64,000 nt of DNA. Origin: CAJXQU01 sp045110495. Lineage in GTDB: Bacteria > Pseudomonadota > Gammaproteobacteria > CAJXQU01. The position numbers and the translations under genes were made by a program. Shown one piece after another: positions 8,994-18,371 of the stretch; position 1 is the stretch's first letter, and every line of letters starts with the position of its first letter. The notes under the pieces were generated by a model. That model did not search any database. It was not told the origin of the DNA and was given only the letters and a program-made list of their open reading frames with translations. Where the stretch lies: positions 62,001 through 126,000 of the forward strand of contig JBGCGE010000010.1 in assembly GCA_045110495.1 (NCBI GenBank), written 5' to 3'.

Positions 8994-10455
8994 TTCTGTC
9001 TCAATATATATAGGCAAAGGAGAGGAACAACAATACCTCGATCTTAAATTAGCAAACCGACACGGTTTGATCGCGGGTGCCACAGGTACCGGTAAAACGG
9101 TTTCATTACAAATACTTGCCGAAGGGTTTTCTCGACAAGGTGTACCCGTCTTTATGGCCGACGTTAAAGGTGATTTATCGGGTATTTCTCAGTCAGGTAA
9201 AACTCATAAGAAGTTGGAAGAAAGAGCGGAGACAATCGGTTTAGAAGATTATAACTACCGCGAGTTCCCAACTGTTTTTTGGGATCTTTTTGGTAAGCAA
9301 GGGCATCCAATACGTACAACCATCTCTGAAATGGGGCCACTGTTACTGTCCAGATTATTAGAATTGAATGATACGCAAGAAGGTGTTGTAAACATCGTTT
9401 TCAAATTGGCTGACGATGAAGGAATGCTATTACTCGATCTGAAAGATTTTCGCGCCATGTTGAACTTTGTCGGAGAAACTTCAGCACAATTAACGACAGA
9501 GTATGGCAATGTCAGCAAAGCTTCAGTCGGTGCGATTCAACGGCGTTTACTGGTGCTAGAGCAACAAGGTGGAGAACATTTTTTTGGAGAGCCGGCATTA
9601 GAACTTGATCATTTTATGCAAACTAATGATGAAGGTTTTGGTTATATTAATGTCTTAGCCGCAGATAAATTAATGCAGCATCCACGCATGTATGCGACTT
9701 TTTTGCTGTGGTTACTTTCGGAATTATTTGAGGAATTGCCTGAAGTGGGCGATCCTGATAAACCAAAACTGGTTTTCTTTTTTGACGAAGCTCATTTGCT
9801 TTTTAATAGAGCACCAAGAGCGCTGATCGAGAAAGTAGAACAGGTTGTAAGACTGATTAGATCAAAAGGTGTCGGTATTTATTTTGTAACTCAAAACCCC
9901 ATGGATATTCCGGATTCGGTACTTAGTCAACTTGGTAATCGTATTCAACATGCACTCAGAGCTTATACACCACGTGAACAAAAAGCAGTACGTGTCGCGG
10001 CGGAGACTTTTCGTGCAAATCCAAATTTTGATGCAGCTCAGGCTATTACCGAACTTGGTGTTGGTGAAGCACTGGTTTCCACATTGCAGAAAAAAGGCGT
10101 TCCCAGCATTGTTGATAGAACATTAATACGACCACCTTCCTCACGACTTGGGCCGGCAAATAAGACTGAGCGTAAGCAAGTTCTCGAAAATAGTCATTTG
10201 TCGGGTGTTTATGAAGACATTGTTGATCGAATTTCTGCGTCAGAAATGTTGAAAAAACGCGCAGAAAAAGCAGCAGAAGAAGAAGCGTCAGAATCTCGAC
10301 GTTTGGAGATTGAAAAGCCCAAACCTCGTAGTCGAGGTCGGCAGAGGCAGGGCGTTCTTGAGACGATGGCTAAAAGTGTGGCACGAACACTAGGCACTAA
10401 ACTTGGTCGACAGATAGTGCGGGGAGTTCTAGGATCCATTTTTAAAGGACGTTAA
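8986..10455 (+). CDS. yjgR: HerA/YjgR-type ATPase (DUF853 family)
   Basis: A predicted P-loop ATPase of the FtsK/HerA superfamily, about 490 residues like E. coli YjgR; the cellular role is not established. Walker A is GATGTGKT (31-38), followed by FMADVKGDLSGI. Walker B is KLVFFFDEAHLLF (~263-275), and a sensor-like YFVTQNPMDIPDSVLSQLGN (~306-325) follows. The Lys/Glu-rich region ~415-460 is a probable coiled coil, and the C-terminus is basic. The ATG at 8986 has GGAGGA ten bases upstream; the frame is also open from TTG 8962. It overlaps the upstream membrane gene by eight bases. Confidence 0.9.
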   Translation: MSDSVSIYIGKGEEQQYLDLKLANRHGLIAGATGTGKTVSLQILAEGFSRQGVPVFMADVKGDLSGISQSGKTHKKLEERAETIGLEDYNYREFPTVFWDLFGKQGHPIRTTISEMGPLLLSRLLELNDTQEGVVNIVFKLADDEGMLLLDLKDFRAMLNFVGETSAQLTTEYGNVSKASVGAIQRRLLVLEQQGGEHFFGEPALELDHFMQTNDEGFGYINVLAADKLMQHPRMYATFLLWLLSELFEELPEVGDPDKPKLVFFFDEAHLLFNRAPRALIEKVEQVVRLIRSKGVGIYFVTQNPMDIPDSVLSQLGNRIQHALRAYTPREQKAVRVAAETFRANPNFDAAQAITELGVGEALVSTLQKKGVPSIVDRTLIRPPSSRLGPANKTERKQVLENSHLSGVYEDIVDRISASEMLKKRAEKAAEEEASESRRLEIEKPKPRSRGRQRQGVLETMAKSVARTLGTKLGRQIVRGVLGSIFKGR

Positions 10456-10523
10456 AAAGCGTATTAGCTGAAATTCAGGCATTGTTATTGCTTACTCTTG
10501 ATTGAGCGATCAGGAGATGCGAT

Positions 10524-11396
10524 ATGTTTATGCCGATCATTAGAAACAAACGACGAAAAGTACTTATTCTTGCGAGTGCTTTTTTGATCATATTTCATCG
10601 ATCTGTTTCATATTCTGTCATTCCGGAAGAGACACTCTTTGTAAAAAAACAGGTTGAAACTAAAGTCATAGAAGCCAAACCTGAACAAATTGCAATTAGT
10701 GTAATAGAAACATCTCCTGAAGCGATCAGTATTGAAAATGATCCTATTGTTCAAAATGATCATAGAGCAATTGCATTAGATAAAATTGTTCAGCCAATAA
10801 CAACGGTGACAGAATTTGTTGGTGGACAGCAAGAGCGGAATCGTGGCAGCGGTTTCGTTGTAGGGAATCGATTTTTCACAGTGAACCATAATTTAACGAC
10901 AGCATTTCCTTCTTTGCGGGTGAAAAGCACCAGTTTTATTGATGGAATGTCTGTATCAAATCCCGTCTTTTCTAATAAAGAGCAAGATGTAGCGGTTTTT
11001 GATCTATCCGACAGGCTTTGTGTTAAATATTGCAATGATACAGAAGTAGACTTTACGCCAGATTTTAGCAGTGAAAGAAAAGTTTATTGGCTGAGAAAAT
11101 TCGAAGATGACTTCATCCTCAAAGAAGCAAATATTCTTGGTAGTGTAACTTTCGGTAGTATAAATACACCTGCAGAATTAACTTGTGACGATAAGTCGGT
11201 AGTACTTGTTGACCAACCTTTTATTCCAGGTAGTTCTGGTTCACCGATTATGGATGCAGAATCCGGTAAAATTATCGGTGTTATTCAAGGTAGCGTTGAT
11301 GAAGACGACGACTCGAAAGGTTACTTCAAACCAATAAATTGTGTACTTGCAATGCTATCTGATCACGAATCATCTCAGACGTTCGCAAAACTTTAA
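10524..11396 (+). CDS. Secreted or anchored trypsin-like serine protease
   Basis: An N-terminal hydrophobic segment (~13-30) acts as signal or anchor, and a Glu/Ile-rich linker (~35-100) precedes a chymotrypsin-fold protease domain. All three catalytic positions are visible: His ~122 in FTVNHNLTT, Asp ~154 in EQDVAVFDL, and Ser ~239 in PGSSGSPIMD. No PDZ domain follows, which distinguishes it from DegP/DegQ. The substrate is unknown. Basic residues at the N-terminus (RNKRRK) place the domain in the periplasm. A 68-bp gap separates it from yjgR. Confidence 0.8.
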   Translation: MFMPIIRNKRRKVLILASAFLIIFHRSVSYSVIPEETLFVKKQVETKVIEAKPEQIAISVIETSPEAISIENDPIVQNDHRAIALDKIVQPITTVTEFVGGQQERNRGSGFVVGNRFFTVNHNLTTAFPSLRVKSTSFIDGMSVSNPVFSNKEQDVAVFDLSDRLCVKYCNDTEVDFTPDFSSERKVYWLRKFEDDFILKEANILGSVTFGSINTPAELTCDDKSVVLVDQPFIPGSSGSPIMDAESGKIIGVIQGSVDEDDDSKGYFKPINCVLAMLSDHESSQTFAKL

Positions 11397-11420
11397 GAAG
11401 CCTCTAAGTAAGCCTTGGCG

Positions 11421-11530
11421 AGTTAGTTGAGATTCAAAATTTTCAAGGTCAAGGCGCGAAACGCAAGTAATTGTTGTTCTATTGCATAGTTTCGTAACGC
11501 AGAGATTGAATATTTTGGACTCAAATTAAC
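11421..11530. repeat. Long imperfect palindromic intergenic element
   Basis: The left arm (from GTTAGTTGAG) and the inverted right arm (from GTTAATTTGAG on the other strand) match over about 25 bases. An inner GCGCGAAACGC/GTTTCGTAACGC pair brackets a variable middle. The whole ~110 bp can fold into one long hairpin. It looks like a dispersed miniature or REP-like repeat. I see no second copy in this window. Confidence 0.55.
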
Positions 11531-11638
11531 CGTTCAAGATTTAAATAAGAGATTTCTTAATAAATATATTCCTAAATCCATGTTGCTGAGGCATGGTGAT
11601 GCAGCTAGAATTTCCTTTTTTTTACTTAATCCGTATTT

Positions 11639-14600
11639 ATGGGTTGGAAACCACACCGCCGCATGACGAAAATTATCAATAATATCGAACCTCTAATTCT
11701 TACAATTCCTGGGTTTGAGTACGCGGATCTCTATGATCCTTCGCGTCTTGAAGATCTTTCTGTGCAATTTAATAGCGATGTTGAAAAGGTTGATCCTGAA
11801 CTTGCTCTCGCATTTACAGAATATCGAGATTGTCAGGGCGAAGGCATGCAACCTCAGGCGATTTCTGATCTGCTGGTTCGCATGGCACCGCACGTCGGTA
11901 CGTTTGTCGCTAAGTTATTCAACATCGTTAGTGAACAAGAGCTACAAAAAGTTGAGATTCTCGCCGATGTTGAGAGTATTTTTGTACTCAAAAAAGAAGT
12001 GCTTGCTAAGCTTGCCGCTAAATTTAAAGGTCAGGATTGTTCGGAATGGGACATCACTAAAGTCAAAAATGATCTTGCCCGTTTGACAGAAATTGCTTTC
12101 CCAGAAGTTCACGCATCATACATTGAGGATCAAGATCAGGAACGGTGCATTGGCCGTGTTGGAGCAACACTCGGCAAGCTCGCAAGTCATTTTAAATTGA
12201 TCGCTAAGGGGAAAGAAAGTGCTTACGTAGAAGCAGATGCAGAAATTTTGAGACTCAGAGCAGTAGTAATTTCTGATCCACTTTTCAGCAAAGCTTGTGA
12301 ACAAGAAGAAGATTCTGAGTTTGTTGATTTATTACTAGAAATAGTCCAGCGCTGGTGTTTTGCCGCTCAAAATGACGAAGAATTAAAACAACAAGTTATT
12401 GATTGGGTTCTTTTCAAAACACCACATAAAACCGATTTTGATCATCTCGTGCATCATCTTACTATCGAAAAAGACGGTTATACCGTTTGGATGGGGCCAG
12501 AGCAGCGTCGCCGTCGTCGCGATGGGTTCGGTCTTACTGATCAACGATTCAACGAACGGCAAGCACAATATGAAATTGATCACTGTATTTATTGTCATGA
12601 TCGCGATACCGATTCTTGTTCGAAGGGCATGCGTAATAAAAAAACGGAAACGTTCAAGGTTAATCCGCTAGGTGAAAATGTCACCGGTTGTCCGTTAGAA
12701 GAAAAGATTTCCGAGATGCATTTGGTCAAACAACAAGGTGACAATATTGGCGCACTTGCCTTGATCATCATCGATAATCCAATGTGTCCTGGCACCGGTC
12801 ACAGAATTTGTAATGATTGCATGCGAGGTTGTATTTATCAAAAAACCGAACCGGTGAATATTCCGCAGATCGAAACCAGCGCACTGACAGACGTGTTATT
12901 TATGCCATGGGGTTTTGAGATTTACAGTTTATTAACGCGTTGGAATCCACTCAACGTTAAACGACCTCAAATGCTTCCGTATAACGGCAAAAATGTCATG
13001 GTTGTTGGGATGGGACCCGCGGGTTATACGCTTTCGCATTATTTGTTGAATGAAGGTTTCGGTGTGGTCGGCATTGATGGTTTGAAAATAGAACCGTTAC
13101 CTGAAGAATTAACCGGAACGGTTGATCAAGCGCCAGTACCTATTCAGGATTTCAACCAGATTTATGAGGATTTGGATAAGCGAATTATGCTCGGTTTTGG
13201 TGGCGTAGCCGAATACGGTATTACTGTGCGTTGGGATAAAAATTTCCTTAAAGTTATCTATCTGAATTTATTACGTCAGCAGTCTTTCCGTTGCTATGGC
13301 GGTATTCGTTTTGGCGGTACATTGACCATTGATGATGCATGGGATCTGGGTTTTGATCATATTGCGATTGCAAGTGGGGCCGGCAAACCAACCGTGATTG
13401 GATTAAAAAATAATTTGATCCGTGGCATAAGAAAAGCGTCTGATTTTCTTATGGGTTTACAGCTCACCGGTGCTGCAAAAGAATCATCAATGGCGAATTT
13501 ACAAGTACGCCTTCCTGCGGGTGTCATCGGTGGCGGTTTAACCGGAATAGATACGACGACAGAATTAATGGCTTACTATCCGGTACAGGTTGAGAAAGTT
13601 TTACATCGTTATGAAAAGTTAGTTGGTATTTATGGCGAGCAAAAAGTTCGTACACGTTATGATGAAGAAGAGCTGATCATTCTTGACGAGTTTCTTGCGC
13701 ATGGAAAAGAGATCGCCGCTGAACGCGCACGTGCCGAAGCACTAAATGAAACACCTGATTTCCAGCCATTGGTTGAGAAATGGGGTGGGGCGACGATGTT
13801 TTATCGTAAAGGGATGGCGGATTCACCGGCATATCGTCAAAACCACGAAGAGATCGCAGAAGCCTTAGATGAAGGAATTGAACTGGCCGAAGGAATGAGT
13901 CCGGTTGCAGCGCATGCGGATCAATATGATCATTTAAATGCTGTTACTTTTGATAAATTAGAACAACAAGACGGCAAGTGGATCAATACGGGTAAGCAGG
14001 TTGAGATACCCCTGAAAAGTTTGTTTGTTGCAGCGGGTACTTCACCAAATACGATTTATCAAGAGGAGTTTCCAGATACGTTTAAAATGGACTGGAAATT
14101 CTACCAGCGTCATGAACCACAATGGGCTAAAGACAATCCGGATCTAACGCCGATGGAAGATGAGACAAGTCCGAAGTTAGGTAAACCGGCACCATTTACG
14201 TCGTATCATAAGAGCGGTCGTTACATTACTTTCTATGGTGACAACCATCCTGTTTATGCTGGCAATGTTGTAAAAGCGATGGCCAGTGCAAAAGATGGTT
14301 ACCCCTATGTTGTGAAGCTATTTGAAGATCAAATTTTAAATTTAGATCCAGTAGATCAAAAAGCGAGAGATCAAAAATTAAGAGCTTTACAAAATCGTTT
14401 AGATGAAGCATTTGTTGCAACAGTGGTTGAAGTAAATAGACTGACGCCAACGATTATTGAAGTGATCGTTAAAGCACCTTATCAAGCGCAAAAATTTGAA
14501 CCGGGTCAATTTTATCGAGTACAAAATCTTGAAGTCTTTGCCCCTGTAGTTGAAGGAACGGTTTTAGCTACAGAAGGTTTGGCTTTGACCGGTGCATGGG

Positions 14601-15379
14601 TTGATCGTGACAAAGGTTTGATCTCCTTGATCACATTAGAAATGGGTAGTTCATCGCGACTCTGTGCTCTCTGGAAACCAGGTGAACAATTGGTTGTAAT
14701 GGGCGTCACTGGTGCGCCGACTGAGATACCTACTAATGAAACGGTTGTATTGGTTGGTGGTGGTTTAGGAAATGCCGTACTGTTTTCCATAGGAAAAGCA
14801 TTACGCGCGGCGGGCAATAAAGTGATCTATTTTGCGGGTTATAAATACAATCAGGATGTTTTCCGAGTTGAGGATATTGAAGCGGCTTCAGATGTGATTA
14901 TATGGGCGGTGGATAAAGCGGAAGGTGTTGAAGCTATTCCAACAACACGGCCTCATGATAAAACCCTTGTTGGGAATATTATCGAAGCGATGATCGCCTA
15001 TGGTTCTGGTGAACTTGGTGATAAGCCGCTTTCACTTAAAGAAATGGATCGTATGGTCGTAATAGGATCAGATCGGATGATGAGTGCGGTAAAAGATGCG
15101 CGTTCCGGCATACTTGCGCCATACATCAAGCAAGATCACGAAGCGGTTGGATCAATAAACTCACCAATGCAATGCATGATGAAAGGCGTTTGCGCACAAT
15201 GTATGTGTAAGCATGTTGATCCAGAAACGGGTGAAGAGAGCTTTGTTTACTCTTGTTATAATCAGGATCAAGATTTAAACAAGGTTGATTTTGCAAATCT
15301 GAATGCGCGTTTACGACAAAATTCTGTACAGGAAAAGCTTTCTAATCTTTGGTTAGATCATTTGTTTGAAAAGATGTAA
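11639..15379 (+). CDS. Large FAD/NAD(P) oxidoreductase: fused GltD/NfnB-like and PyrK/NfnA-like halves
   Basis: A 1246-residue fusion. Residues ~1-310 are helical and unrecognised. Cysteines in CIYCHDRDTDSC (~315-327) and CPGTGHRICNDCMRGC (~383-398) form a GltD-type double Fe-S site. VVGMGPAGYTLS (~450) is the FAD dinucleotide fold and GVIGGGLTGIDTTTE (~629) the NAD(P) fold. From ~920 a PyrK/NfnA-like reductase follows, with FEPGQFYRVQ for flavin, VVLVGGGLGNAVL (~1037) for NAD(P), and a C-terminal cysteine cluster CMMKGVCAQCMC...C (~1178-1206) for a 2Fe-2S centre. The arrangement resembles NfnAB transhydrogenase on one chain. The start is uncertain: ATG 11663 (MTKIINN) is equally plausible, and neither has a strong ribosome site. 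Confidence 0.8.
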   Translation: MGWKPHRRMTKIINNIEPLILTIPGFEYADLYDPSRLEDLSVQFNSDVEKVDPELALAFTEYRDCQGEGMQPQAISDLLVRMAPHVGTFVAKLFNIVSEQELQKVEILADVESIFVLKKEVLAKLAAKFKGQDCSEWDITKVKNDLARLTEIAFPEVHASYIEDQDQERCIGRVGATLGKLASHFKLIAKGKESAYVEADAEILRLRAVVISDPLFSKACEQEEDSEFVDLLLEIVQRWCFAAQNDEELKQQVIDWVLFKTPHKTDFDHLVHHLTIEKDGYTVWMGPEQRRRRRDGFGLTDQRFNERQAQYEIDHCIYCHDRDTDSCSKGMRNKKTETFKVNPLGENVTGCPLEEKISEMHLVKQQGDNIGALALIIIDNPMCPGTGHRICNDCMRGCIYQKTEPVNIPQIETSALTDVLFMPWGFEIYSLLTRWNPLNVKRPQMLPYNGKNVMVVGMGPAGYTLSHYLLNEGFGVVGIDGLKIEPLPEELTGTVDQAPVPIQDFNQIYEDLDKRIMLGFGGVAEYGITVRWDKNFLKVIYLNLLRQQSFRCYGGIRFGGTLTIDDAWDLGFDHIAIASGAGKPTVIGLKNNLIRGIRKASDFLMGLQLTGAAKESSMANLQVRLPAGVIGGGLTGIDTTTELMAYYPVQVEKVLHRYEKLVGIYGEQKVRTRYDEEELIILDEFLAHGKEIAAERARAEALNETPDFQPLVEKWGGATMFYRKGMADSPAYRQNHEEIAEALDEGIELAEGMSPVAAHADQYDHLNAVTFDKLEQQDGKWINTGKQVEIPLKSLFVAAGTSPNTIYQEEFPDTFKMDWKFYQRHEPQWAKDNPDLTPMEDETSPKLGKPAPFTSYHKSGRYITFYGDNHPVYAGNVVKAMASAKDGYPYVVKLFEDQILNLDPVDQKARDQKLRALQNRLDEAFVATVVEVNRLTPTIIEVIVKAPYQAQKFEPGQFYRVQNLEVFAPVVEGTVLATEGLALTGAWVDRDKGLISLITLEMGSSSRLCALWKPGEQLVVMGVTGAPTEIPTNETVVLVGGGLGNAVLFSIGKALRAAGNKVIYFAGYKYNQDVFRVEDIEAASDVIIWAVDKAEGVEAIPTTRPHDKTLVGNIIEAMIAYGSGELGDKPLSLKEMDRMVVIGSDRMMSAVKDARSGILAPYIKQDHEAVGSINSPMQCMMKGVCAQCMCKHVDPETGEESFVYSCYNQDQDLNKVDFANLNARLRQNSVQEKLSNLWLDHLFEKM

Positions 15380-15396
15380 GGATGACTTTCTCAGTG

Positions 15397-15425
15397 TGGG
15401 CTGGTTTTTATTCAACGCCAGCCCA
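15397..15425. terminator. Inverted repeat, possible terminator between convergent genes
   Basis: TGGGCTGG (15397-15404) pairs with CCAGCCCA (15418-15425) around a 13-base loop, at the junction of two converging genes. It overlaps the last codons of the DUF2970 gene and lacks a strong T run, so termination is only probable. Confidence 0.4.
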
Positions 15426-15641
15426 TTTCAAGACAAGCTTAACCAGTAAGACGATGTGCAGAATGCTCAAAACGGTGACAACAGCCCCGACTATAATAAA
15501 CTGGTGAAGTTTGCCATATTTGAATTGACGTTCTCTTTTTTCTTCACTTTGAACACCAATAAACATCGCAAATACGCCCTGGAAAACTTCCCATAACGAG
15601 AGTGTAATTTCTTCTTCTTTTTGTTCTTTAATATCGCTCAT
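15408..15641 (-). CDS. DUF2970 family small membrane protein
   Basis: 77 residues. The family signature is present: SLWEVFQGVFAMFIGVQSEE, then RERQFKYGKLHQFIIVG, then one long hydrophobic helix (~45-72). It is predicted to be a single-span inner membrane protein of unknown function. In related genomes such genes often sit near cytochrome oxidase genes, as here with the oxidase cluster a few kb away. Confidence 0.85.
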   Translation of the reverse strand: MSDIKEQKEEEITLSLWEVFQGVFAMFIGVQSEEKRERQFKYGKLHQFIIVGAVVTVLSILHIVLLVKLVLKWAGVE

Positions 15642-15739
15642 TTATCACCACATATTTCTTATTAATAAGATAACTAACATTCTATCTTAGATTTATTCAG
15701 ATCAGAATTAGTATTGACCATAGTATTCGTCGAGCATTA

Positions 15740-16957
15740 TTAATCAAAATATAGTAGCTCCTCAGCTACCTGTTTTCTTAAATTATATTTTGCTGCCTGA
15801 TTGATCATAATAACGAACGGTTGCCATTTGTTGTTTTTTCTTAAATATCCCGCATAAGTACTGATCCCAGTTAAAGTGCCACTTTTTGCCAGAATGTGAT
15901 CATTTTGTTGGCTGAGTAATTGTTTATATGACGCAAACTTTTCTAGAACGTCGATCAATTGTCGAGCACTTAAACGGTTGCTTCGAGATAGACCTGAACC
16001 TTCCAGGATGATCTGATGTTTCCAATCAAATATCTTAGCCATTTTCTGATCAAAAGTTGAGCGGGATTTTGCCATGCTTGCCGGCGCGCCTTTGGCTTTT
16101 ACCCCGAGTAATAAAAACAGTTGATTAGCGATAAAGTTATTCGAATATTTCAGCATTGCAGAGATTATTGCACTCAAGTCGTGACTATTCTTATGGCGGT
16201 AAAAGGGAGTTTGTGTGTTGGTTATAATTCCGTTGATCAGGACTTCACCTACTTCAACATCAGAGGCTTTTAATTTTATTGAGAGTATTTGAGCGAAGTT
16301 GACTGAACTGTATTCTTGCATACCCAGATTAATTCGATGTTCCCCGTTAGGTAATTCCTTTGCTAGAGATTTCATTAAAGGTGTCAGTGGTGTTTGCGAC
16401 TCAGCACTTTGCAGGCCGTTTTTATCACGAATAATATTGAAGGTATTAAAATTTGCGGCAAGTGTGCTTAAAGAAGCATCATAAGGATTATCGGTTTGAG
16501 ATTGTCCATCAACAATTATTTCTTCTGAAAAATAGCTGTCATCAATTCCGATCCCGGCGATTTTTTTTAGCCCTTTTTTTTTCAAAGCCGCAACGATCAG
16601 ATTTATTTCTTCAGAGATTAGAAATGGATCACCATAGCCTTTAATCCATAAAATATTATTTTCACCCAGGTAAAAATCGGTGATGAATTTATGATCCGAT
16701 CCCCAAGTTTGTAATGCAAATAAACCAGTTAATAATTTTAATGTTGACGCTGGAATAAGAGGAAGGTCAGGCTTTACGGTTTTGTATGGATTTTCTACAT
16801 GGCCGAGGAACAAACTTGCCTGATCCATATTTTGGATCTGTTCAATGCCGGGTGTTTTAGAATTTTCTTTAGCGTAGTTGTAAGGAGAAAAGGCTAGAAG
16901 GCTTAAACTTATCAGAAGTAATTGCCAGCTGTTGGTAGTAAATCCAACAACTGGCAT
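15740..16957 (-). CDS. dacB: D-alanyl-D-alanine carboxypeptidase/endopeptidase (PBP4, peptidase S13)
   Basis: Periplasmic penicillin-binding protein that trims stem peptides and cuts cross-links in peptidoglycan. A signal sequence occupies ~10-28. The three catalytic motifs of the SxxK family are present: STLK (~69-72), SNN in KYSNNFIANQ (~270) and KSG in LAKSGTLTG (~355). The 405-residue length is shorter than E. coli PBP4 (477), implying reduced accessory domains between the first two motifs, as in many S13 members. The ATG at 16957 begins MPVVGFTTNSW; a more internal start is possible because the hydrophobic core begins ten residues later. Confidence 0.9.
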   Translation of the reverse strand: MPVVGFTTNSWQLLLISLSLLAFSPYNYAKENSKTPGIEQIQNMDQASLFLGHVENPYKTVKPDLPLIPASTLKLLTGLFALQTWGSDHKFITDFYLGENNILWIKGYGDPFLISEEINLIVAALKKKGLKKIAGIGIDDSYFSEEIIVDGQSQTDNPYDASLSTLAANFNTFNIIRDKNGLQSAESQTPLTPLMKSLAKELPNGEHRINLGMQEYSSVNFAQILSIKLKASDVEVGEVLINGIITNTQTPFYRHKNSHDLSAIISAMLKYSNNFIANQLFLLLGVKAKGAPASMAKSRSTFDQKMAKIFDWKHQIILEGSGLSRSNRLSARQLIDVLEKFASYKQLLSQQNDHILAKSGTLTGISTYAGYLRKNNKWQPFVIMINQAAKYNLRKQVAEELLYFD

Positions 16958-16992
16958 CAGATTATTTTTATTGTTTGGAACTAGTTTAAGAA

Positions 16993-17175
16993 TTAACTAA
17001 ACAATTCTCTTATAGTGGAAATGATAATATCAGATGACTGACCAATGTTTAGTGGAGCGATTGGATTACTTCCATATTTACCGCCCATAAAGTAGAAAAC
17101 AACCATTAAAATTGTGATGGCAATAACTACGATGGTAAACAGGGTGAAAAACTTCTTATCGCTTTCTTTACTCAT
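16993..17175 (-). CDS. Small single-span membrane protein, unknown
   Basis: 60 residues: a charged N-terminus (MSKESDKKFF), one hydrophobic helix (~12-32) and a short polar tail. GAGGAT lies at a good distance before the ATG, supporting real translation. It sits between ctaB and dacB on the same strand. I do not recognise it. A role in oxidase assembly is only a positional guess. Confidence 0.6.
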   Translation of the reverse strand: MSKESDKKFFTLFTIVVIAITILMVVFYFMGGKYGSNPIAPLNIGQSSDIIISTIRELFS

Positions 17176-17279
17176 GACGGATTATCCTCTTTATTATATA
17201 TTGACTATTGTTACTGATTTTTTATTTATAAATTAACAATTATTATTTTTAATTTTGATCAGGCAATTATACTCTGACA

Positions 17280-18200
17280 CTAGCCAAAAAACATTCCAAG
17301 ATCGAGTTTGACGTAATGATCAATTAATAAGGCTGCAAATATTACCGTCAAATAAAGCAGGGAATATTTAAACGTTTCCATTGCTAACTTATCTGAGTCT
17401 GATGAATATAATTTGATCGCGTAGCGCAAAAAGATAGCGCCGGATATAACGGCCGTAACTAAATATAGCAAGCCGCTCATGTAGGTGAGATAAGGTAGCA
17501 GGCTTACGATAAATAATAGTATGGTGTAAAGCAGAATGTGAAGCCGAGTGAACTCAACACCATGTGTTACAGGTAGCATGGGAATATCAACTTTTGCGTA
17601 TTCTTCTCTTCGGTAAATTGCTAGCGCCCAGAAATGAGGTGGTGTCCAGGCAAAGATGATCAGAAAAAGTAATAAAGAATTAGGATCCAGTGTTCCAGTC
17701 ACGGCTGACCAACCTAAAACTGGTGGTGCGGCACCAGCGGCTCCACCAATGACAATATTCATAGGTGTTGCTCGCTTCAAATACATTGAATACACAATGC
17801 CATAGCCTATTAACGAAATAAGCGTCAAAACTGCTGTGAGAGGATTGACAAGGATGGTTAAAATTAACATAGCCAATGCGCCGATTATGGCAGCAAATAT
17901 GATCGCGTTCTGAGGCGACATATTCCCTTCTGGCAATGGACGACGTTTTGTTCTGGCCATTTCGGCATCAATTTTTTCATCTACGACATGGTTGATTGCC
18001 GCGGCAGATGCTGAAGCTAATCCTATTCCGATTGTGCCGAAGATCAGCGGTTGCCAAGGCACCATGCCAGGCACAGCGAGAAACATCCCAACGATTGCTG
18101 TGAAGACGATCAGTGCAACAACTTTTAATTTACATAGCCCCAGATAATCTTTAAAAGAGGGTGTAGAGGAAATGATCGGTGTATTAATGGATTGACTCAT
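17280..18200 (-). CDS. ctaB: Heme O synthase (protoheme IX farnesyltransferase)
   Basis: Converts protoheme to heme O by adding a farnesyl group, for the heme-copper oxidase encoded next door. A UbiA-family integral membrane enzyme of 306 residues with about nine helices. The prenyl-diphosphate/Mg site is seen as NHVVDEKIDAEMARTKRRPL (~65-84), and a second Asp-rich loop, RREEYAKVDIPMLPV, at ~197-211. It follows the SCO-like gene on the same strand after about 170 bp. In relatives the heme A synthase gene normally occupies that gap, but no such gene is visible here. Confidence 0.95.
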   Translation of the reverse strand: MSQSINTPIISSTPSFKDYLGLCKLKVVALIVFTAIVGMFLAVPGMVPWQPLIFGTIGIGLASASAAAINHVVDEKIDAEMARTKRRPLPEGNMSPQNAIIFAAIIGALAMLILTILVNPLTAVLTLISLIGYGIVYSMYLKRATPMNIVIGGAAGAAPPVLGWSAVTGTLDPNSLLLFLIIFAWTPPHFWALAIYRREEYAKVDIPMLPVTHGVEFTRLHILLYTILLFIVSLLPYLTYMSGLLYLVTAVISGAIFLRYAIKLYSSDSDKLAMETFKYSLLYLTVIFAALLIDHYVKLDLGMFFG

Positions 18201-18371
18201 ATCAATATTATTTTAATGATTATGCTGGTTAATTATTTGATCTGGATGCTGAGCTGTATGACCGTTTATGGTACGTATCAACTTAATATGGAGCATCCTT
18301 ACTCACTGTTTTTATTTTTTAGCCGTGGACTATATCAGCAACTTATTCTTTGCTTCAAGTTTTCGCCAGAA

